DNA of 64,000 bases. It comes from Warburgia ugandensis. Taxonomy: Eukaryota > Streptophyta > Magnoliopsida > Canellales > Canellaceae. Every line of letters begins with the position of its first letter. Position 1 is the first letter of the stretch. This document shows positions 1 to 11,953 of the stretch, piece after piece. The notes under the pieces were generated by a model. The model searched no databases and was not told the origin of the DNA. It worked only from the letters and a program-made list of their open reading frames with translations. The position numbers were made by a program, and so were the translations under genes. The stretch lies in the NCBI GenBank assembly GCA_035236585.1, contig CP141127.1, forward strand, positions 63,717,495-63,781,494, read 5' to 3'.

Positions 1-2411
1 TCCTCAAGAAGTCCGTAGTCATGATAATTCAAAATGAGAATAACAAGTTAGTCCCCACTCACATGACCACTAGCTGGAGAGTTTTGTATAGATTACCAAA
101 AATTAAACTCGGTCTCGAGGAAAGTGGTCTTTCCTCTTCCACTTATCGACTAAATGCTAGAAAGGTTAACTAGTCATAGTTATTATTACTTTCTTATTGG
201 ATACTCTAGCTATAACCAAATTCCCATAGCACCTGAGGACTAGGAGAAGACTACCTTCATATACCCTTTTGAGATCTTTCCCTACCATTGTATGCTTATA
301 GGCTTCATAATGCTCTAGCAACTTTTCAAAGGTGTATGTTGAGCATATTTTTTGATATGGTGGAGAGGTTTTTAGAAGTATTTATGGATGATTTTTCAGT
401 GTTTGGTTCTTCATTTGATGAATTCCTGCACCATTAAAAACTTTTCTTGCTAAGTGTCAGGAAAATAACTTAGTGTTAAATTGGCAGAAATGTCATTTCA
501 TGGTTTAAAATGCTTTTGTTCTAGGCCACATTATATCACACAATGTCATAGAAGTTAACAAAGCCAAAGTGGATTTAATCCCTAACCTTCCTCCTCTAAG
601 GACAATGAAAGAAATCCACTCATTTTTAGGTCATGCTGGTTTTCATAGATGATTCATCAAGGACTTTAGTAAAATTGTTAAGATCTATGTAATTTACTTA
701 CAAAGGAGGCAACCTTTGACTTTGATGAAGATTGTATGAAAGCATTTGAGTGCCTAAAGGCTAAATTACCTTCTACGCCTACTATTCAACCACCAAAATA
801 GAGTGCACCATTTGAAATAATGTGTGATGCTTCAGACTACGCAATCGAGGCTATGTGGGGGCAACATATTTACTAACTCCCCCATGTGATATATTATACT
901 AGCAAGACCCTCAATGGTGCCCAACTCAATTATTCCACTGCAGAAAAAGAGTTGTTAGTAGTTGTACTTGCCTTGGATAAGTTTAAATCTTACTTGCTGG
1001 GATCTAAGGTCATTGTCTATTCGGACTATGCAACATTGAAATGCCTTCTTTCTAAGAAGGTTGTTAAACCTTGGATGATTTAATGAATACTACTGCTACA
1101 AGAGTTTGATCTATAAATTTGGGATAGCAAATTGTTTCTCCAGGTTAATTGTGGAGTCAACTAGTGAGAATGTGCATATAATAGAAACATTTCTAGATGA
1201 CCAATTATTACACATTTCCCAGTTGCCTTGGTATGCAGATATTGTTAATTATCTTGTCACAGGTCAAATGCCTAACCATTGGACAAAACAAGATATGAGA
1301 AGATTCATTGTCAAGGTCACACATTTTACATGGGATGATTTTAGTTCCAGAAAGACAACTGCAAGGATTTCGTAGTGTGTTTTTTATTTGCCCACCATTT
1401 TTAGGGATTCACATGCTTACTGCATAGCATGGGCCACATGTCAATAGTTAGGGAGCATAGGAAAAAGAAATATAATGCCCTTAAACCCTATTTTGATCAT
1501 TGATCCTTTTGATGTTTGGGGCATTGATTCTATGGAACCTTTTCCTAACTCCTTTGGTTATATGTGCATCCTTGTGGGAGTGGACTATGTGTCCAAATGG
1601 GTGGAAGCCATACCTTGCAAGACCAATGACCATAGGGTGGTGATCAAGTTTTTAAAAGAAAATATATTTGCGTGCTTTGGTACTCCTCAGGCATAATTAG
1701 TGATGTGGGGAAACACTTTTGCAATAGTGTGTTTCAGAACTCAATAAAAAATATGGTGTTGCCCATAGGATTGTTACCCTTTATCATCCTCAAACTAGTG
1801 GAAAGGTAGAAGTGTCAAATAGGGAGATAAAGATAATTTTAGAAAAGATAGTCAATGCAAATAAGAAATACTGATCTTTAACACTTAGTTTTTCTTTATG
1901 GGTTTATTGTACTACATTTAAAAGCCTTATAAGCATGTTAGCCAACTGCTTGATCTATGGAAAGGCCTGCCACCTCCTAGTAGAACTTAAGCATAGAGCA
2001 TATTGGGCCATTAAAAAACTCAATTTTGACTTAGATATTGCTGGGACTCATAAGAAACCCCAACTCAATGAGTTGGATGAACTAAGGAAAGATGCATATG
2101 AGTTGTCCAAGATATACAAAGATCGCATGAAAAGTAATCATGATAGACACATTTTGTGAAAGTCCTTAACCCTAGGACAAAAGGTCCTTTTGTATAGTTC
2201 TAGATTGCATCTATTTCCTGAAAAACTTCAATCTCGACAGACTAGACCCTACATAGTATGACATGTCTATCCTCATGGGCCGTCAAGATAGAAAAGGATG
2301 GAGAGATTTTCTAAGTCAAGGGGCAAAGGTTGAAACCCTATCTAGAGTTGGTCAACTTTGAAGTACAAGAGATATTGTTAGAGGAACTTGTATACCATGA
2401 CCCACCTTAGA
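1..2411 (+). pseudogene. Athila-like (Ty3/gypsy) pol remnant, RT-RNase H-integrase
   Basis: Decayed polyprotein of an LTR retrotransposon, entered in mid-RT at the window edge. Translation in shifting frames gives an RT palm stretch (LHNALATFQRC near 300-340, then VFMDDFSVFGSSFDE near 375-420, the FMDD form of the YxDD site). RNase H follows (IYYTSKTLNGAQLNYSTAEK, 886 onward), then the integrase core (PFDVWGIDSMEPFPNSFGY near 1505-1560, VDYVSKWVEAIPCKTNDH) and the C-terminal integrase part (LIYGKACHLLVELKHRAYWA at 1950-2010, VLLYSSRLHLFPEKL near 2190). The order and the LVYGKACHLPVELEHRAYWA-type block are typical of the Athila lineage. Frameshifts and in-frame stops are frequent (for example near 650, 800, 1083, 1375, 1696 and 2159), so nothing here can encode a working protein. 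The reading frame ends at TAG near 2411. Confidence 0.9.
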
Positions 2412-3780
2412 ATGTTCCCTAATACTAGCATTCATCATTAAATTTGCATTCATCATGGCATCATATGTTTGGTAGAAGAGGTTAAACTTAGCGCACATTG
2501 GGAGGCAACCTAGGGTTTTTAGAGATTCTCATTGTTCTACATTATCCATTTATCTTATAGGAGTCCTAAGTTTTAAAACATTGGGGATAATGTTTAGTTC
2601 AGGTTGGGAGGTGTAGATATGCATGAGATTTTTTATTTTTCTTATAAAATTTTAAGGTCAAAGTTCCTTTACCATGATGAGAGTTGAATTTGCTAAAGCT
2701 TAGTATTTCTCCTACTTTAACTTCTTAATAGAAATGCATATGGTTAATTCTACATCTTATTTATGTCTTGAAGTATTTTATGAAAGTTAAATCTCGGAAC
2801 ACACTTATACATAGTGCATAGTCTAGACTAATAGATAGTTATGATTTACAGACCCTAACAAAATCTGTGGAGACCTACACACTCAGGTGAGTTTTAGACA
2901 CTACCATCTTTCGGAGAGTTATATGTAATTCTATAATTTCTTCAACATACGTTACTTTGAAAGATTCTAGTACCTTTGTTGTTGGTCAATTTCCAAGAAT
3001 TACAACAAGAGTGCTAACTTAGTTTCCTAAACATTTATTGAATTTGATAGGCTTTTAATAACCTACTAAATGATATAGGCCATTCTTATTTTTATCCCAG
3101 AGACATAAAGCCTACCTAATATATTATAGTACTAGTTAGACCCTTTGAATCTCTTGATAAGCCTTTTCTTTTAAATTCCCATTTATTTAGACTCAGAAAC
3201 CCAAATATAAAATATCCATCATTTATCTTTCAAAAAATGAGTATAGATGGTAGCAAAGTAGAAAAGGGACAAAAATCTAAAAGCGAAAAATATCAAAGTG
3301 TTTATAGAGGAAAAACCTTTCTTTAAAGAAAAAAAGAAAAACAAAGAAAAGTAAAAAGAAAATTGAAGAGGAAGGAAAATTAGAAAAGATAGTCACTTCA
3401 ATACAAAGAGAAAGAAAGCTGTCCAAAATTTATAGAAGACCTCGACTCAGATTTGAAATTTTGAATCCTTTTTAACCTTTCTTTTCAGAACCATTCCTAT
3501 GCCTACTTTTCATTCTATCTATAGACATGTTGATCTTAAGGTAAAAGATAGCCTTGAGTTTTGCATCCACTTCTCTTAATTCTTTTACTTAGTTCCTCTA
3601 GATCCAAGGCATCTTCTGACTTGTAGTAATAACCAACAGAAAATTAGCCTTGAATCATCTTGTTTCTCACTTGGATTTAGAGCGAGTTTTATTTTTATTT
3701 ATTTATTTATCTTCATGCTTTTACTCTCTTGAATTCTATTTTGGGTTTCACGTGCATGTTATTTGGGACTAAGTTGAGAT
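2412..3780 (+). other. 3' UTR of the plus-strand Athila remnant
   Basis: No ORF. The stretch aligns by eye with the reverse complement of the ATH2 3' UTR (7125-8771). Shared landmarks are ACATTGGGGATAATGTTTAG and CAGGTTGGGAGGTGTAGA near 2578-2615 and GTGGAGACCTACACACTCAG near 2867. This shows that both elements belong to related families and that the region between integrase and LTR is retained. Confidence 0.7.
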
Positions 3781-4542
3781 TGTTGGAGTGTTTTTATGGA
3801 AATTAAGGAAAAAGTGAGAAAAACTCTAAAAATTAATTGCTCATATCCCATTGATCTACATGCCATCTTATTCTAATAGATTTTTTCTTAATTATCTTCA
3901 AAATAATTCATGCATAACCCTCTTGGATCTCCTCTAATCCTAGCCTTCCATTTAGCTTAGCTTGATGGCTTAGATGGCTGACTTTGAAGGCTCCATTGGC
4001 CAAGCTTCATGGCTGGCTTAGGAAGCTTCCTTGGCTTGAGTGGCTTGAATTCTTTAGCTTGCCACCTTCTTTCATAGCTTACATGGCTAAGGTGGCTTAA
4101 GTGGCTTCCATGCAAGGATGGTGGGAATGCATGACTTACTTCATGGGCTCACTTTGGCCATCTTTAGCTCCTGTAATCACATCCATTACTAGTTTATAAG
4201 ATGATCTTAGCCTTTGGTTTATATTGAAGTGAGATTTTGAGTTTTTAATTTGATCTTTTGATCTTGATCATCAATTTCATCCTGATCACTCTCAGTCGTT
4301 GGATCACCATCTTACTTCCTACAAAAAGTTAAAAAATAATAATTAAATCCTAAAAAAATATGATTAATCACATACTTACCTTGGACTAGCCTCTAAACCT
4401 ACAAAATAACAAAGTTTTGGGTTATTAGGTAAAAAATGCACGTGTTATGAATTTTGATCTAAAAACTCTAATTTACTCCTATAAGTTGTAGCGCATGGGT
4501 ACTAATTAGGTGATTTTTATGCAAAATTAAATACTTATGACA
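3781..4542 (+). repeat. Probable 3' LTR of the plus-strand Athila remnant
   Basis: Starts TGTTGGAGTG and ends CTTATGACA. The right edge is supported because the copia-A integrase frame (minus strand) resumes immediately at 4543, so this edge is an insertion boundary. The left edge is less sure: it could lie about 15 bp further right if GTTGGAGTG is polypurine-tract sequence. It differs from the ATH2 LTRs and is much shorter (about 760 bp). The partner LTR lies outside the window. Confidence 0.45.
3955..4125. repeat. Imperfect GGCTT-rich short repeats
   Basis: Repeated variants of TGGCTTAGATGGCT, GGCTTAAGTGGCTT and GCTTCCTTGGCTTGAG at irregular spacing within the probable LTR. Low-complexity minisatellite-like sequence with no coding sense. 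Confidence 0.6.
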
Positions 4543-4930
4543 TACCACTTTCCACCAAGGTTAGGATTTTTAAAAGGGACAAATAATCAAGATAGAACAT
4601 TTGTAAGGCTCTCTTACGTTAAACTACATTTTTTGGTTTGAAAGAACTATTTAATTGCTTTCTTATTGACAAGCATCATAGAGTTTGTTTGTCCAAATGA
4701 ATTAAAAGATTTTTCTTGAAAAATTTTATGCTAGTTTGGCCTAATGTACTATGCTACAATCATGATTCATCACTTTTAGATACAAGGATCCTATTACTTA
4801 AACTACACATGCTTTCTATATAGAATACATACAAGTTACCATCTCTATAACCGACATACTAAACAATATCATCATTCTTACCTACAATTAAGCATTTAGA
4901 TGATAAAACTTTCTCTTATAACCAAAAACT
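4543..4930 (-). pseudogene. copia-A fragment 1: GAG-pre-integrase and integrase start
   Basis: On the minus strand, 4922 to 4671 encodes a copia pre-integrase segment (NDDIF, YRDGNLYVFYIESMCGSSN, WHRTLGQTSIKFFKK in the homologous right-hand copy). From 4670 down to 4543 follows the integrase start, recognisable as KQLNSSFKPKNVV then RALQMFYLDYLSLLKILTL, the decayed form of the usual KQ..SSFK.K..VST.RPLQLLHMDLFGP block. Stops are present throughout. The segment is cut at 4543 by the plus-strand Athila LTR and at 4931 by ATH2. Its upstream part (protease, gag) lies on the far side of ATH2 at 19568-21300. Confidence 0.75.
4671..4922. repeat. Left copy of the ~250 bp repeat flanking ATH2
   Basis: Begins AAGCATCATAGAGTTTGTTT and ends TTCTCTTATAACC. 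It matches 19571-19820 in the same orientation with scattered substitutions. Both copies cover the copia-A GAG-pre-integrase region and sit directly outside the two ends of ATH2. Confidence 0.9.
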
Positions 4931-6110
4931 TGTTGAGTTTTTCGCAAGTGCACAGGCTATTGCAATATAGCTAATGCAAGTACGGGTCGATCCCACGAGG
5001 ACTTGACTTAAAAGAGGAGTTTAAATAAAATTTAATTGTTTAAAAAAATAAAAATAAGGAACGTAATAGAAATAAACTAACAATAAATAAAAAAAATTAG
5101 ATTTATGTCACTGATGCAATTTACGAAAATTCCTATTCCAAAAAACATAAAATGAAACTAAATAATCAGTCTTGAATAGCACTATCCCTAGATAGCATTG
5201 TCCCTAGATTACTGTAAAAATAAGACAAAACTCAGATAACAGAACTTAGATAAAGTAAAACAAGAATAGAAGAAAGACAAAATAGGAAAAAGACAAAATA
5301 GGGATTTAAATGGAATTCTTATTTTTTTCCCAAGGGTAAACCTAGAATTTGACTGAATTTCTAGTTTTAAACGAAAACTAGCATCAAGCCCGATGATTGA
5401 GAAGGATGCTAGAGTGGAGGATGGAGAATGAGGAGATGGGGGAGAAGGTGAGGGAAAGAGGAAAAACCCAATCTTGGGTTTCCTCTATTTAGCCGACCAG
5501 AGATGACGCTGGTCTGGTGGTGTGATCTGGAGATCTGGGCGATGCTAATTTCTGGAAGGGGAGAAGGTGGTGCTAGAGAATTGGTTGGCGACAAGAGAAG
5601 GAAAATCCTGGACCATTGATTGGGGAAGACGACAGCGATGATCACTGCTCTAGGTAGTGAAGAACAGAGGAGGCATTGTGCAATGAAGATGGAGGATGCC
5701 TGGGCTTTCTTAGGCAAGGGGAAGATGATTGTCAGGCAGAGGAGCTGGATGGTGAAGAGGAGCTGCAGTGACAGAGCAGAAATCTGGGCATCTACTAGTT
5801 TGGTCGATGCCCTGGAAACAGAGAGGAAGATGGAAGAGGATGGAAGACAGAGGTAAAGTGCGGGTGAAGAGAGGGAAGGCTGGAGCAAAGAGAATTGGGT
5901 AGAGCTGAAGAGTGGTGCATAACAGAGAGGGAAACAAGAAAGAGAAGGTGTAGAGAGAAGGGGAGTTGTACTGGCTTAGCCAATGGGTTGGGTACAAGAG
6001 AAAGAGATGGTAGAGAGAGGGATGTGGGAAAGAGAGTAGAGAAGGAGAGAGAGAAGTAAAAGAGAGGGGTGAGCAGGGTGCTCAAAAGGAGACGAAGAAG
6101 AGGAGCATTG

Positions 6111-6112
<2 letters not shown>

Positions 6113-6199
<87 letters not shown>
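6113..6199. repeat. (AG)43 microsatellite in LTR
   Basis: Uninterrupted AG dinucleotides. The corresponding tract in the 5' LTR (18641-18694) is shorter and interrupted, so it has expanded or contracted since insertion. Confidence 0.95.
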
Positions 6200-6202
<3 letters not shown>

Positions 6203-6405
6203 GGGGTGCACAGTTCTGCCTCCTCTTATGGGTCAGCCAAAGGGGATAGGAAGTGAAGAGCATGGAAGAGAAGAAGGCGGAGGGAGCAGTGGAGAGAAGG
6301 AAGGAGAACATGAGAGATGAGGGAGTGAGTGAGGAAACGAGACTTGGGGCTAGGTTGGTGTGATGCGAACAAAGAAGGGGGTAGAAGAGATGAATGAGAA
6401 CGTGA

Positions 6406-6408
<3 letters not shown>

Positions 6409-6482
<74 letters not shown>

Positions 6483-6502
6483 GAGAGAGAGAGAGAGAGA
6501 GG
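6409..6502. repeat. (GA)~47 microsatellite in LTR
   Basis: GA repeats with a single T interruption at 6480. The 5' LTR has only about 10 bp of GA at the matching place (near 18903-18913). Confidence 0.95.
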
Positions 6503-7124
6503 GATGTTGGGAGAGGGAGAAGAGAAAGGAGGGAGAAAAGAAAAGAGAAGGGAGTCTGCCTCCGATTCAGCCTAAAGAGAGAGAGAGCGAGGTATGAGGA
6601 GCAGAATTAGATAGAGAAGATCGTTATGGTGATTGGAGGTGATTTTTAAGAGAAGAAGAGATGTAAGAGAGAAAGAGAGAGGGAATAAGAGAGATAGAAG
6701 AGAGAGGTGGAGAGGTGAGAGAGATGAAGAGGCAGTAGGGTCCATAGCAGCCCAACCTTGTTGAACTCCTCCATTCTTCAAATTCCTTCTGCCCTAATCT
6801 ATCTAGGTTTCCTAGGAATCTTCAAAGTGATCTTTTTCTAGGAAACTTCTTCATCTTGATCTAATCCCCTTGATTTGACCTGGATCATCCAAGCTCAAAT
6901 TGATTGAGCTGCAATGCACATGACCCAATTAGAATCATCTAAACCATTCATTACTTTTCTAAGTAGCTCTGATGATCATCTGACCGTTAAATTTTGCAAT
7001 TCAATGGTTGGATGGCTAATTAGAGCTAAAATGAAATATTTTATGTAAAATCTTGAAATTGATGTCCTAGATGCTCTAATTGAACTAAATTAGGAATATT
7101 TTGACTAAAATTGAACACTTAATA

Positions 7125-8771
7125 CACCCTTAACTAGCATTTTGCTAGTCCCTAGCAAAAGATGCCAAAAATCAAATCACAGAATTTCAAAATTTTTATT
7201 TTTCAAGTCATTTCTACTTTTTTCTCAGAGAATATCTTCAATAAATCTATCAACTTTAACAAACTAATAAAGATGACTGAAGAATTCAAAACCCTACCCA
7301 TATGCTAAAAACATTCCATTTGAGCTTAGATCTCAGAGTGAGTGTGTGCGTATACAGTCTACATATAGTATAATCTCTATCTCTAAGTAGACTTCTAATT
7401 TTTGAAATCCATCTGAAATATGTTTTGACCTCAATCCTCACTAACGACATACACTTAGAAATAAAATCTCTCAGATAAAGGATTCAAATAATATCTCTCT
7501 TTTAAATATGCCAGCAAAGTGAACAAAATTAAAATGATCTCACATGTATTCATGAAGGACCAAGAGTTACTATGGAATTTTGTTTTGATTCCTTTAGAAT
7601 AGATGCCATTACCTTTGAATATTTAGGAATACCACTCTTTAAATCCTATCCATTCATTTACTCATCAAAATTATATTCTTCCTAAAATCAATAGGTCTTT
7701 AACTAGGACGAAATGTAGGCTTAGGATAAGGTACCAAAGAAAGGGTATAAGGGTATTCAAAATTTCTCCAAAAACAAGTAGAGGTCTTCTACTAAAGTTG
7801 ACTACTCTTCTTTCCTTTGCTGAAGTGAATATTTCTTTTTCCACTTTACTTCTCATTCTTCAAACTTTTTTTTTTTTTTTTCTATTTCAACCTTTTGAAG
7901 AACATTTCTTTTCTTAATATTCACTTTTCTACTTTCATTACAACGAAAAAGTATATCTTCATTCATCTCTAACTTATTTTCCAAAGAAAATGGGCAATGG
8001 ATAATTTATATTGGGTTGATATGGGTGAAGGTTAAATTGGGTGACGAAAGAAAAGGCTTTATATAAAAGGCTCAAGTTGGCTAACTAGTGGTAAAAATAT
8101 TTTTTGGTAAGCTTTATGTCTTTAGGTTAACAACAAAGATGGCCTAAATCATTTTCTAGGTTTCATATAATCTATCAAATTCAATGAAATTTTAGAATTT
8201 TAAAGTTAATACTCTAATTATTCAAGTAATTGGCCAAATTTAAAAGTTTGGGGATCAATTCCTTAAAGCACACTGAAGAAAATTAATAAAAATTTTATAA
8301 CCTCTCAAAAAGAATGAATGACTCTAAATCTCACTTAGGTTATAGGTCTCCACTAAATTTCTTCAGGATATCTAAGCTATAGTTACTTATTAATCTAGAC
8401 TATCTATATGCAACTACATGTATATATATGATCTGAGACTTTGCTTTCATGGAATACTTTAGAAAATTAGTAAAATGATGAATTAATCATATTTAGTTCT
8501 ATTAATAAGCTAAAGTTATCTAGATTATACTTCAAAAAATCTAATTCTCATCATAATGTAGGAATTTACCTAAAAATTTTCATTTTTTCAATCATTTTTT
8601 TTGAAAAATTAAGAAAATCACCTAAAAACCTAAAAAAACTAGAATTTGATAAAATTCTACAACCCCAACCTGAAAGAAACATTGTCCTCAATGTTTAAAA
8701 AGTAGGACCTAAAATGAATATTGGTGATCTAGAGAAAAATACAAAATATGGTACAGAGGGATTAGATCGAC
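7125..8771 (-). other. 3' UTR of ATH2
   Basis: No coding sense. On the minus strand it runs from the integrase stop to a purine-rich tract (TAAGGGTG at about 7132-7125) immediately before the 3' LTR, the likely polypurine tract. Contains ACATTGAGGACAATGTTTCT and CAGGTTGGGGTTGTAG near 8690-8655, matching the plus-strand remnant. A T16 run lies at 7866-7881. Confidence 0.7.
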
Positions 8772-9190
8772 TCAATCCTGATAAACAAGATCCTCTAGAG
8801 TTGTGAACTCAACTTTTAGATTCTCATATTTTAGGAATGGCTTTAAACATTGACCATTCACTTTAAAAGTATGACCAGTCCTAACATCCTCAATCTCGAT
8901 GGTCCCAAATGGAAAAACTTCTTTAACTATATATGGACCGGTCCACCGAGATCTAAGCTTACATGGGAATAGGTGGAGCTTAGAATTGTAAAGTAGAACC
9001 TTCTGGTTTGGAATAAAGGATTTTCTCATTATATTTTTTATCATGAAAAACTTTCATCTTTTCTTTGTATATCCTATTACTATCATAAGCTTCTTGCTTG
9101 ATCTTTTCTAACTCATTAAGCTGGAGTTTCCTCTATGAGCTTGCTTTATTTATGTTGAAATTACAGGTCTTTATTGCCTAGTTGGGGGTG
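8772..9190 (-). pseudogene. ATH2 integrase C-terminal part
   Basis: The minus-strand ORF 9044-8772 contains KVLLYNSKLHLFPCKLRSRW, TGPYIVKEVFPFGTIEIED and VNGQCLKPFLKYE and ends LEDLVYQD at a stop. This is the GPY/F-type C-terminal module of Athila integrases. Upstream, 9170-9045 reads WAIKTCNFNINKASS (with W changed to stop), LQLNELEKIKQEAYDSNRIY and KEKMKVFHDKN in broken frames. It is the direct continuation of the integrase that stops at 11168; the 2 kb between the parts is the solo LTR at 9191-11167. Confidence 0.85.
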
Positions 9191-9753
9191 TGTTAAGTGT
9201 TCAATTTTGGTCAAAATACCCATAATTTAGTATTTAATTAGAGCATCTAGACTATTAATTTTAAGATTTTACATCAAATATTTCATTTTAGATTTAATTG
9301 GCCATCCAACTGTTGAATTGTAAAATTTAGTGGTTAGATGATTATTAAAGCTAATGAACGGTTTAGATTGTGCTAATTGGGTCCTGTGCATTGCAAATCA
9401 ATCGACTTAGGCATGGACGTTCCATATTGAATCAAGGATATCAGATGAGGATAATGAAGTTCATTGGAAAGAGACTGAAGACTTTGAAGACTTGTAGAGT
9501 TCTAGTAAGACCAGGATACTAGTGGACCCCACCTATCCCTATCCCACTATCTTCTCTCTTTTATTTTTTTCTTATTTTTTCCCCTCTTATCTCCCTATCT
9601 CTCTTCAATCTCTCCCTCACACACGTCTCTCCCTCCATCTCCCCTTCTCACATGTCTCTCTCTCTCTCTTCCCCACTATTCTCTCTTATCTCTTATCTCT
9701 TTCCCTCTTATCCTCCTCTCTTACACGTCTCCCTCCATCTCCCACTCTTTTAT

Positions 9754-9756
<3 letters not shown>

Positions 9757-9826
<70 letters not shown>
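9757..9826. repeat. (TC)35 microsatellite
   Basis: Pure TC dinucleotides within the solo LTR; the surrounding 9530-9760 is pyrimidine-rich. Confidence 0.95.
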
Positions 9827-9830
<4 letters not shown>

Positions 9831-10021
9831 TTCTTATATTCCTCTTCTCCACTACCCAAAGGATGGTTTTTTCCCTCTTGGGGGAACTTCCTCATCCACT
9901 GTTAGGCTAGGCTGGTTTTTCCCTTTCTCCATTCTCTCCCATACTCCCTCTCTTTCTCAATCTCTCTACTATCTCTTCCCTTGGCCGGCCATAGGTGCGT
10001 GACACACCTAGGCTGGCTGGG

Positions 10022-10025
<4 letters not shown>

Positions 10026-10101
<76 letters not shown>
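10026..10101. repeat. (TC)38 microsatellite
   Basis: Pure TC dinucleotides within the solo LTR. Confidence 0.95.
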
Positions 10102-10105
<4 letters not shown>

Positions 10106-10296
10106 TAGAGTTTCCAGTCGCCCAATCTCCTTGCTTTCTCTCTTGTTTTATCTCTTCCACTGGTTCAGCATAGGCACAAGCCCAGAAACTAGACAATGCC
10201 CAGATCAAAACCAGTGCCAGGCTTCACCTAACCTCCATCGCGACAGACGACGTCTGTCGGGTCCTTCCACTCTCCTTCCAGCCAATAGCCAGGCAG

Positions 10297-10298
<2 letters not shown>

Positions 10299-10346
<48 letters not shown>
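10299..10346. repeat. (CT)24 microsatellite
   Basis: Pure CT dinucleotides within the solo LTR. Confidence 0.95.
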
Positions 10347-10347
<1 letters not shown>

Positions 10348-11167
10348 GCTCTATCACTCCACTTCTCTATCACCCTCCAAGCTTCACCGCCCAGTCTCCC
10401 ACATGTTCATTCACCATCGACGATCAATCTAGCTTCCAGCATCGATCTCGTCTCCCTCTCTCTTTCGTTTCTCTGTCACTGCCGGAAAACGGATGGTTTC
10501 TCTCTTCCACAGACACCGGACATCCTAGGGAAGGAAACCCAGATCGGGTTTCCTCCTACTTCCCCATTCTTCTCTCCTCTCTTCCCTTTTCCCTTCTTCT
10601 TCTTCCCTCTTCTCCTTCTTCTTTCTTTCCCCCCTTCTCTGGTTTCCCCCTCAAACGGGTTTTCCTAGTTTTCAATTAAAATTAGGAATCTGAACAAATT
10701 CCACATCTGCCCCTGACAGATCTCAAAAATTCCCAACAGGTCCCCTGTTTAATTCCAACTGAGTCCCCGATTTAATTCCATCTGGGTCCCTATTCTATTT
10801 ACATCCATGTCCCTGATTTAATTCCAATTGAGTCCCCAGTTTAATTACATCTATGTCTCGGTTTTGTTTTATTCACATTTTGACTATCCAGGGACAGTGC
10901 AATCCAAGGACAAGCTTATCCAGGACACCTTTTAGTTTTATTTTATGTTGTCTTTTGAATAAATAATTGTGCAAACTGCAAAAATTGAATAAATGTGGAT
11001 TTTAGTTTATTCTTAGTTTATGTTTAGTATAGTCTTTGTTTTTATTTTTTTATTAATTGAATTTTATTGAAAACTCCATCACTTCAAATTAAGTCCTCGT
11101 GGGATCGACCCGTACTTGCATAAGCTACACTACAATAGCCCGTGCACTTGCGATTAAACAATCAACA

Positions 11168-11953
11168 CTCTATATTCCAATTTCATAGGCAAATGACACG
11201 CCTTACCGTATACAATACTATAGGGGGACATACAATTGGGGTTTGATGTACAGTTCTGTAAGCCCAGAGCGCATCGGTTAGTCTAAGAGACTATTCGTTA
11301 CGATTTGGATTTACAGTCTTTTGAAGAATTTGTTTAATGGCCCGATTAGATACTTTTACTTGTCCACTTATTTATGGGTGATATGGTGTTGCAACTTTAT
11401 GGGTGATATTATATTTTTTCGTGAGTGCTTCAAATGGTTTGTTGCAAAAGTGTGAACCATTATCACTTATAATAGCTAGAGGTGTACCAAATCTAAAAAA
11501 ATATATTTTCTTTTAAGAATTTCACAATTATTTTATGATCATTATGCTTACATGGGATAGCCTCAATCTGTTTTGAAACATAGTCTACAGCTAATAAGAT
11601 ATAGATGTAGTCAAAAGAAGGTGGGAATGGGGCCATGAAATCAATACCCTTACAATAAAAAACTTCAATAACAAGGATATGGCAAAGATAAGGTTTAGAG
11701 GAATCATATTCCTATGGATTATTCCTCCTAACTTTTGACATTGCTCACATGATTTATAGAATACATGTGTGTCTCTAAACAATGATGGCCAATAGAAACC
11801 ACACTACAAAATTTTTGCCACAATTTTCTGTGCAGAAAAATGTCCACTACATGCTTCTGAAAGACAAAAGGAGATGACACTATATTGCTCTAAGTCAAGG
11901 ACACATCTCTTAATGATTTGATCAGGTTAGTACTTAAACATATATGGGTCATC
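11168..11953 (-). pseudogene. ATH2 integrase, zinc-binding and catalytic core
   Basis: Minus strand. The H2C2 region is visible in 11782-11591 (FYKSCEQCQKLGG). The core then continues in other frames: KFLKENIFFRFGTPLAIISD, then RAIKQILQKTVNPNRNE, stop, SLRLTDALWAYRTVHQTPI and YGKACHLPMKLEYRVL, ending at the solo LTR. The catalytic-core order matches Athila integrases. At least three frame changes or stops lie in this stretch. Confidence 0.85.

Larger units (their letters stand above)
4931..7124 (-). repeat. 3' LTR of ATH2
   Basis: Plus-strand ends TGTTGAGTTTTTCGC and AACACTTAATA. Shares with the LTRs at 17497-19567 and 9191-11167 the conserved boundary block GCAAGTGCACAGGCTATTGC followed by ACGGGTCGATCCCACGAGGA. 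Length is about 2.19 kb, longer than its partner (2.07 kb), much of the excess being the two GA tracts at 6113 and 6409. The many overlapping Leu/Ser- and Arg/Glu-only ORFs here are read-through of these tracts and are not genes. Confidence 0.85.
9191..11167 (+). mobile_element. Solo Athila-type LTR inserted in ATH2 integrase, opposite orientation
   Basis: Starts TGTTAAGTGTTCAATTTTGG and ends GATTAAACAATCAACA. Its body is the reverse complement counterpart of the ATH2 LTRs, with the shared block TCCTCGTGGGATCGACCCGT at about 11094-11113. It interrupts the integrase frame between the YRVL and WAIK residues. The left neighbour GTTGGGGGTG resembles the family's polypurine tract rather than integrase codons. 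No internal domain or second LTR is present and no obvious 5 bp target duplication is seen, so it is either a solo LTR with decayed ends or a one-sided remnant. Confidence 0.8.

Noticed and set aside
5409-6781. Overlapping Leu/Ser-rich and Arg/Glu-rich ORFs of 70-160 codons
   Set aside because: They are translations of GA/CT microsatellites and purine-rich LTR sequence on both strands; no domain.
7125-8771. Envelope-like gene in the ATH2 3' region, as reported for some Athila elements
   Set aside because: No ORF of useful length or membrane-segment pattern on the minus strand; only short random frames.
9522-10679. ORFs up to 232 codons rich in Ser-Leu
   Set aside because: Read-through of three TC/CT tracts in the solo LTR.
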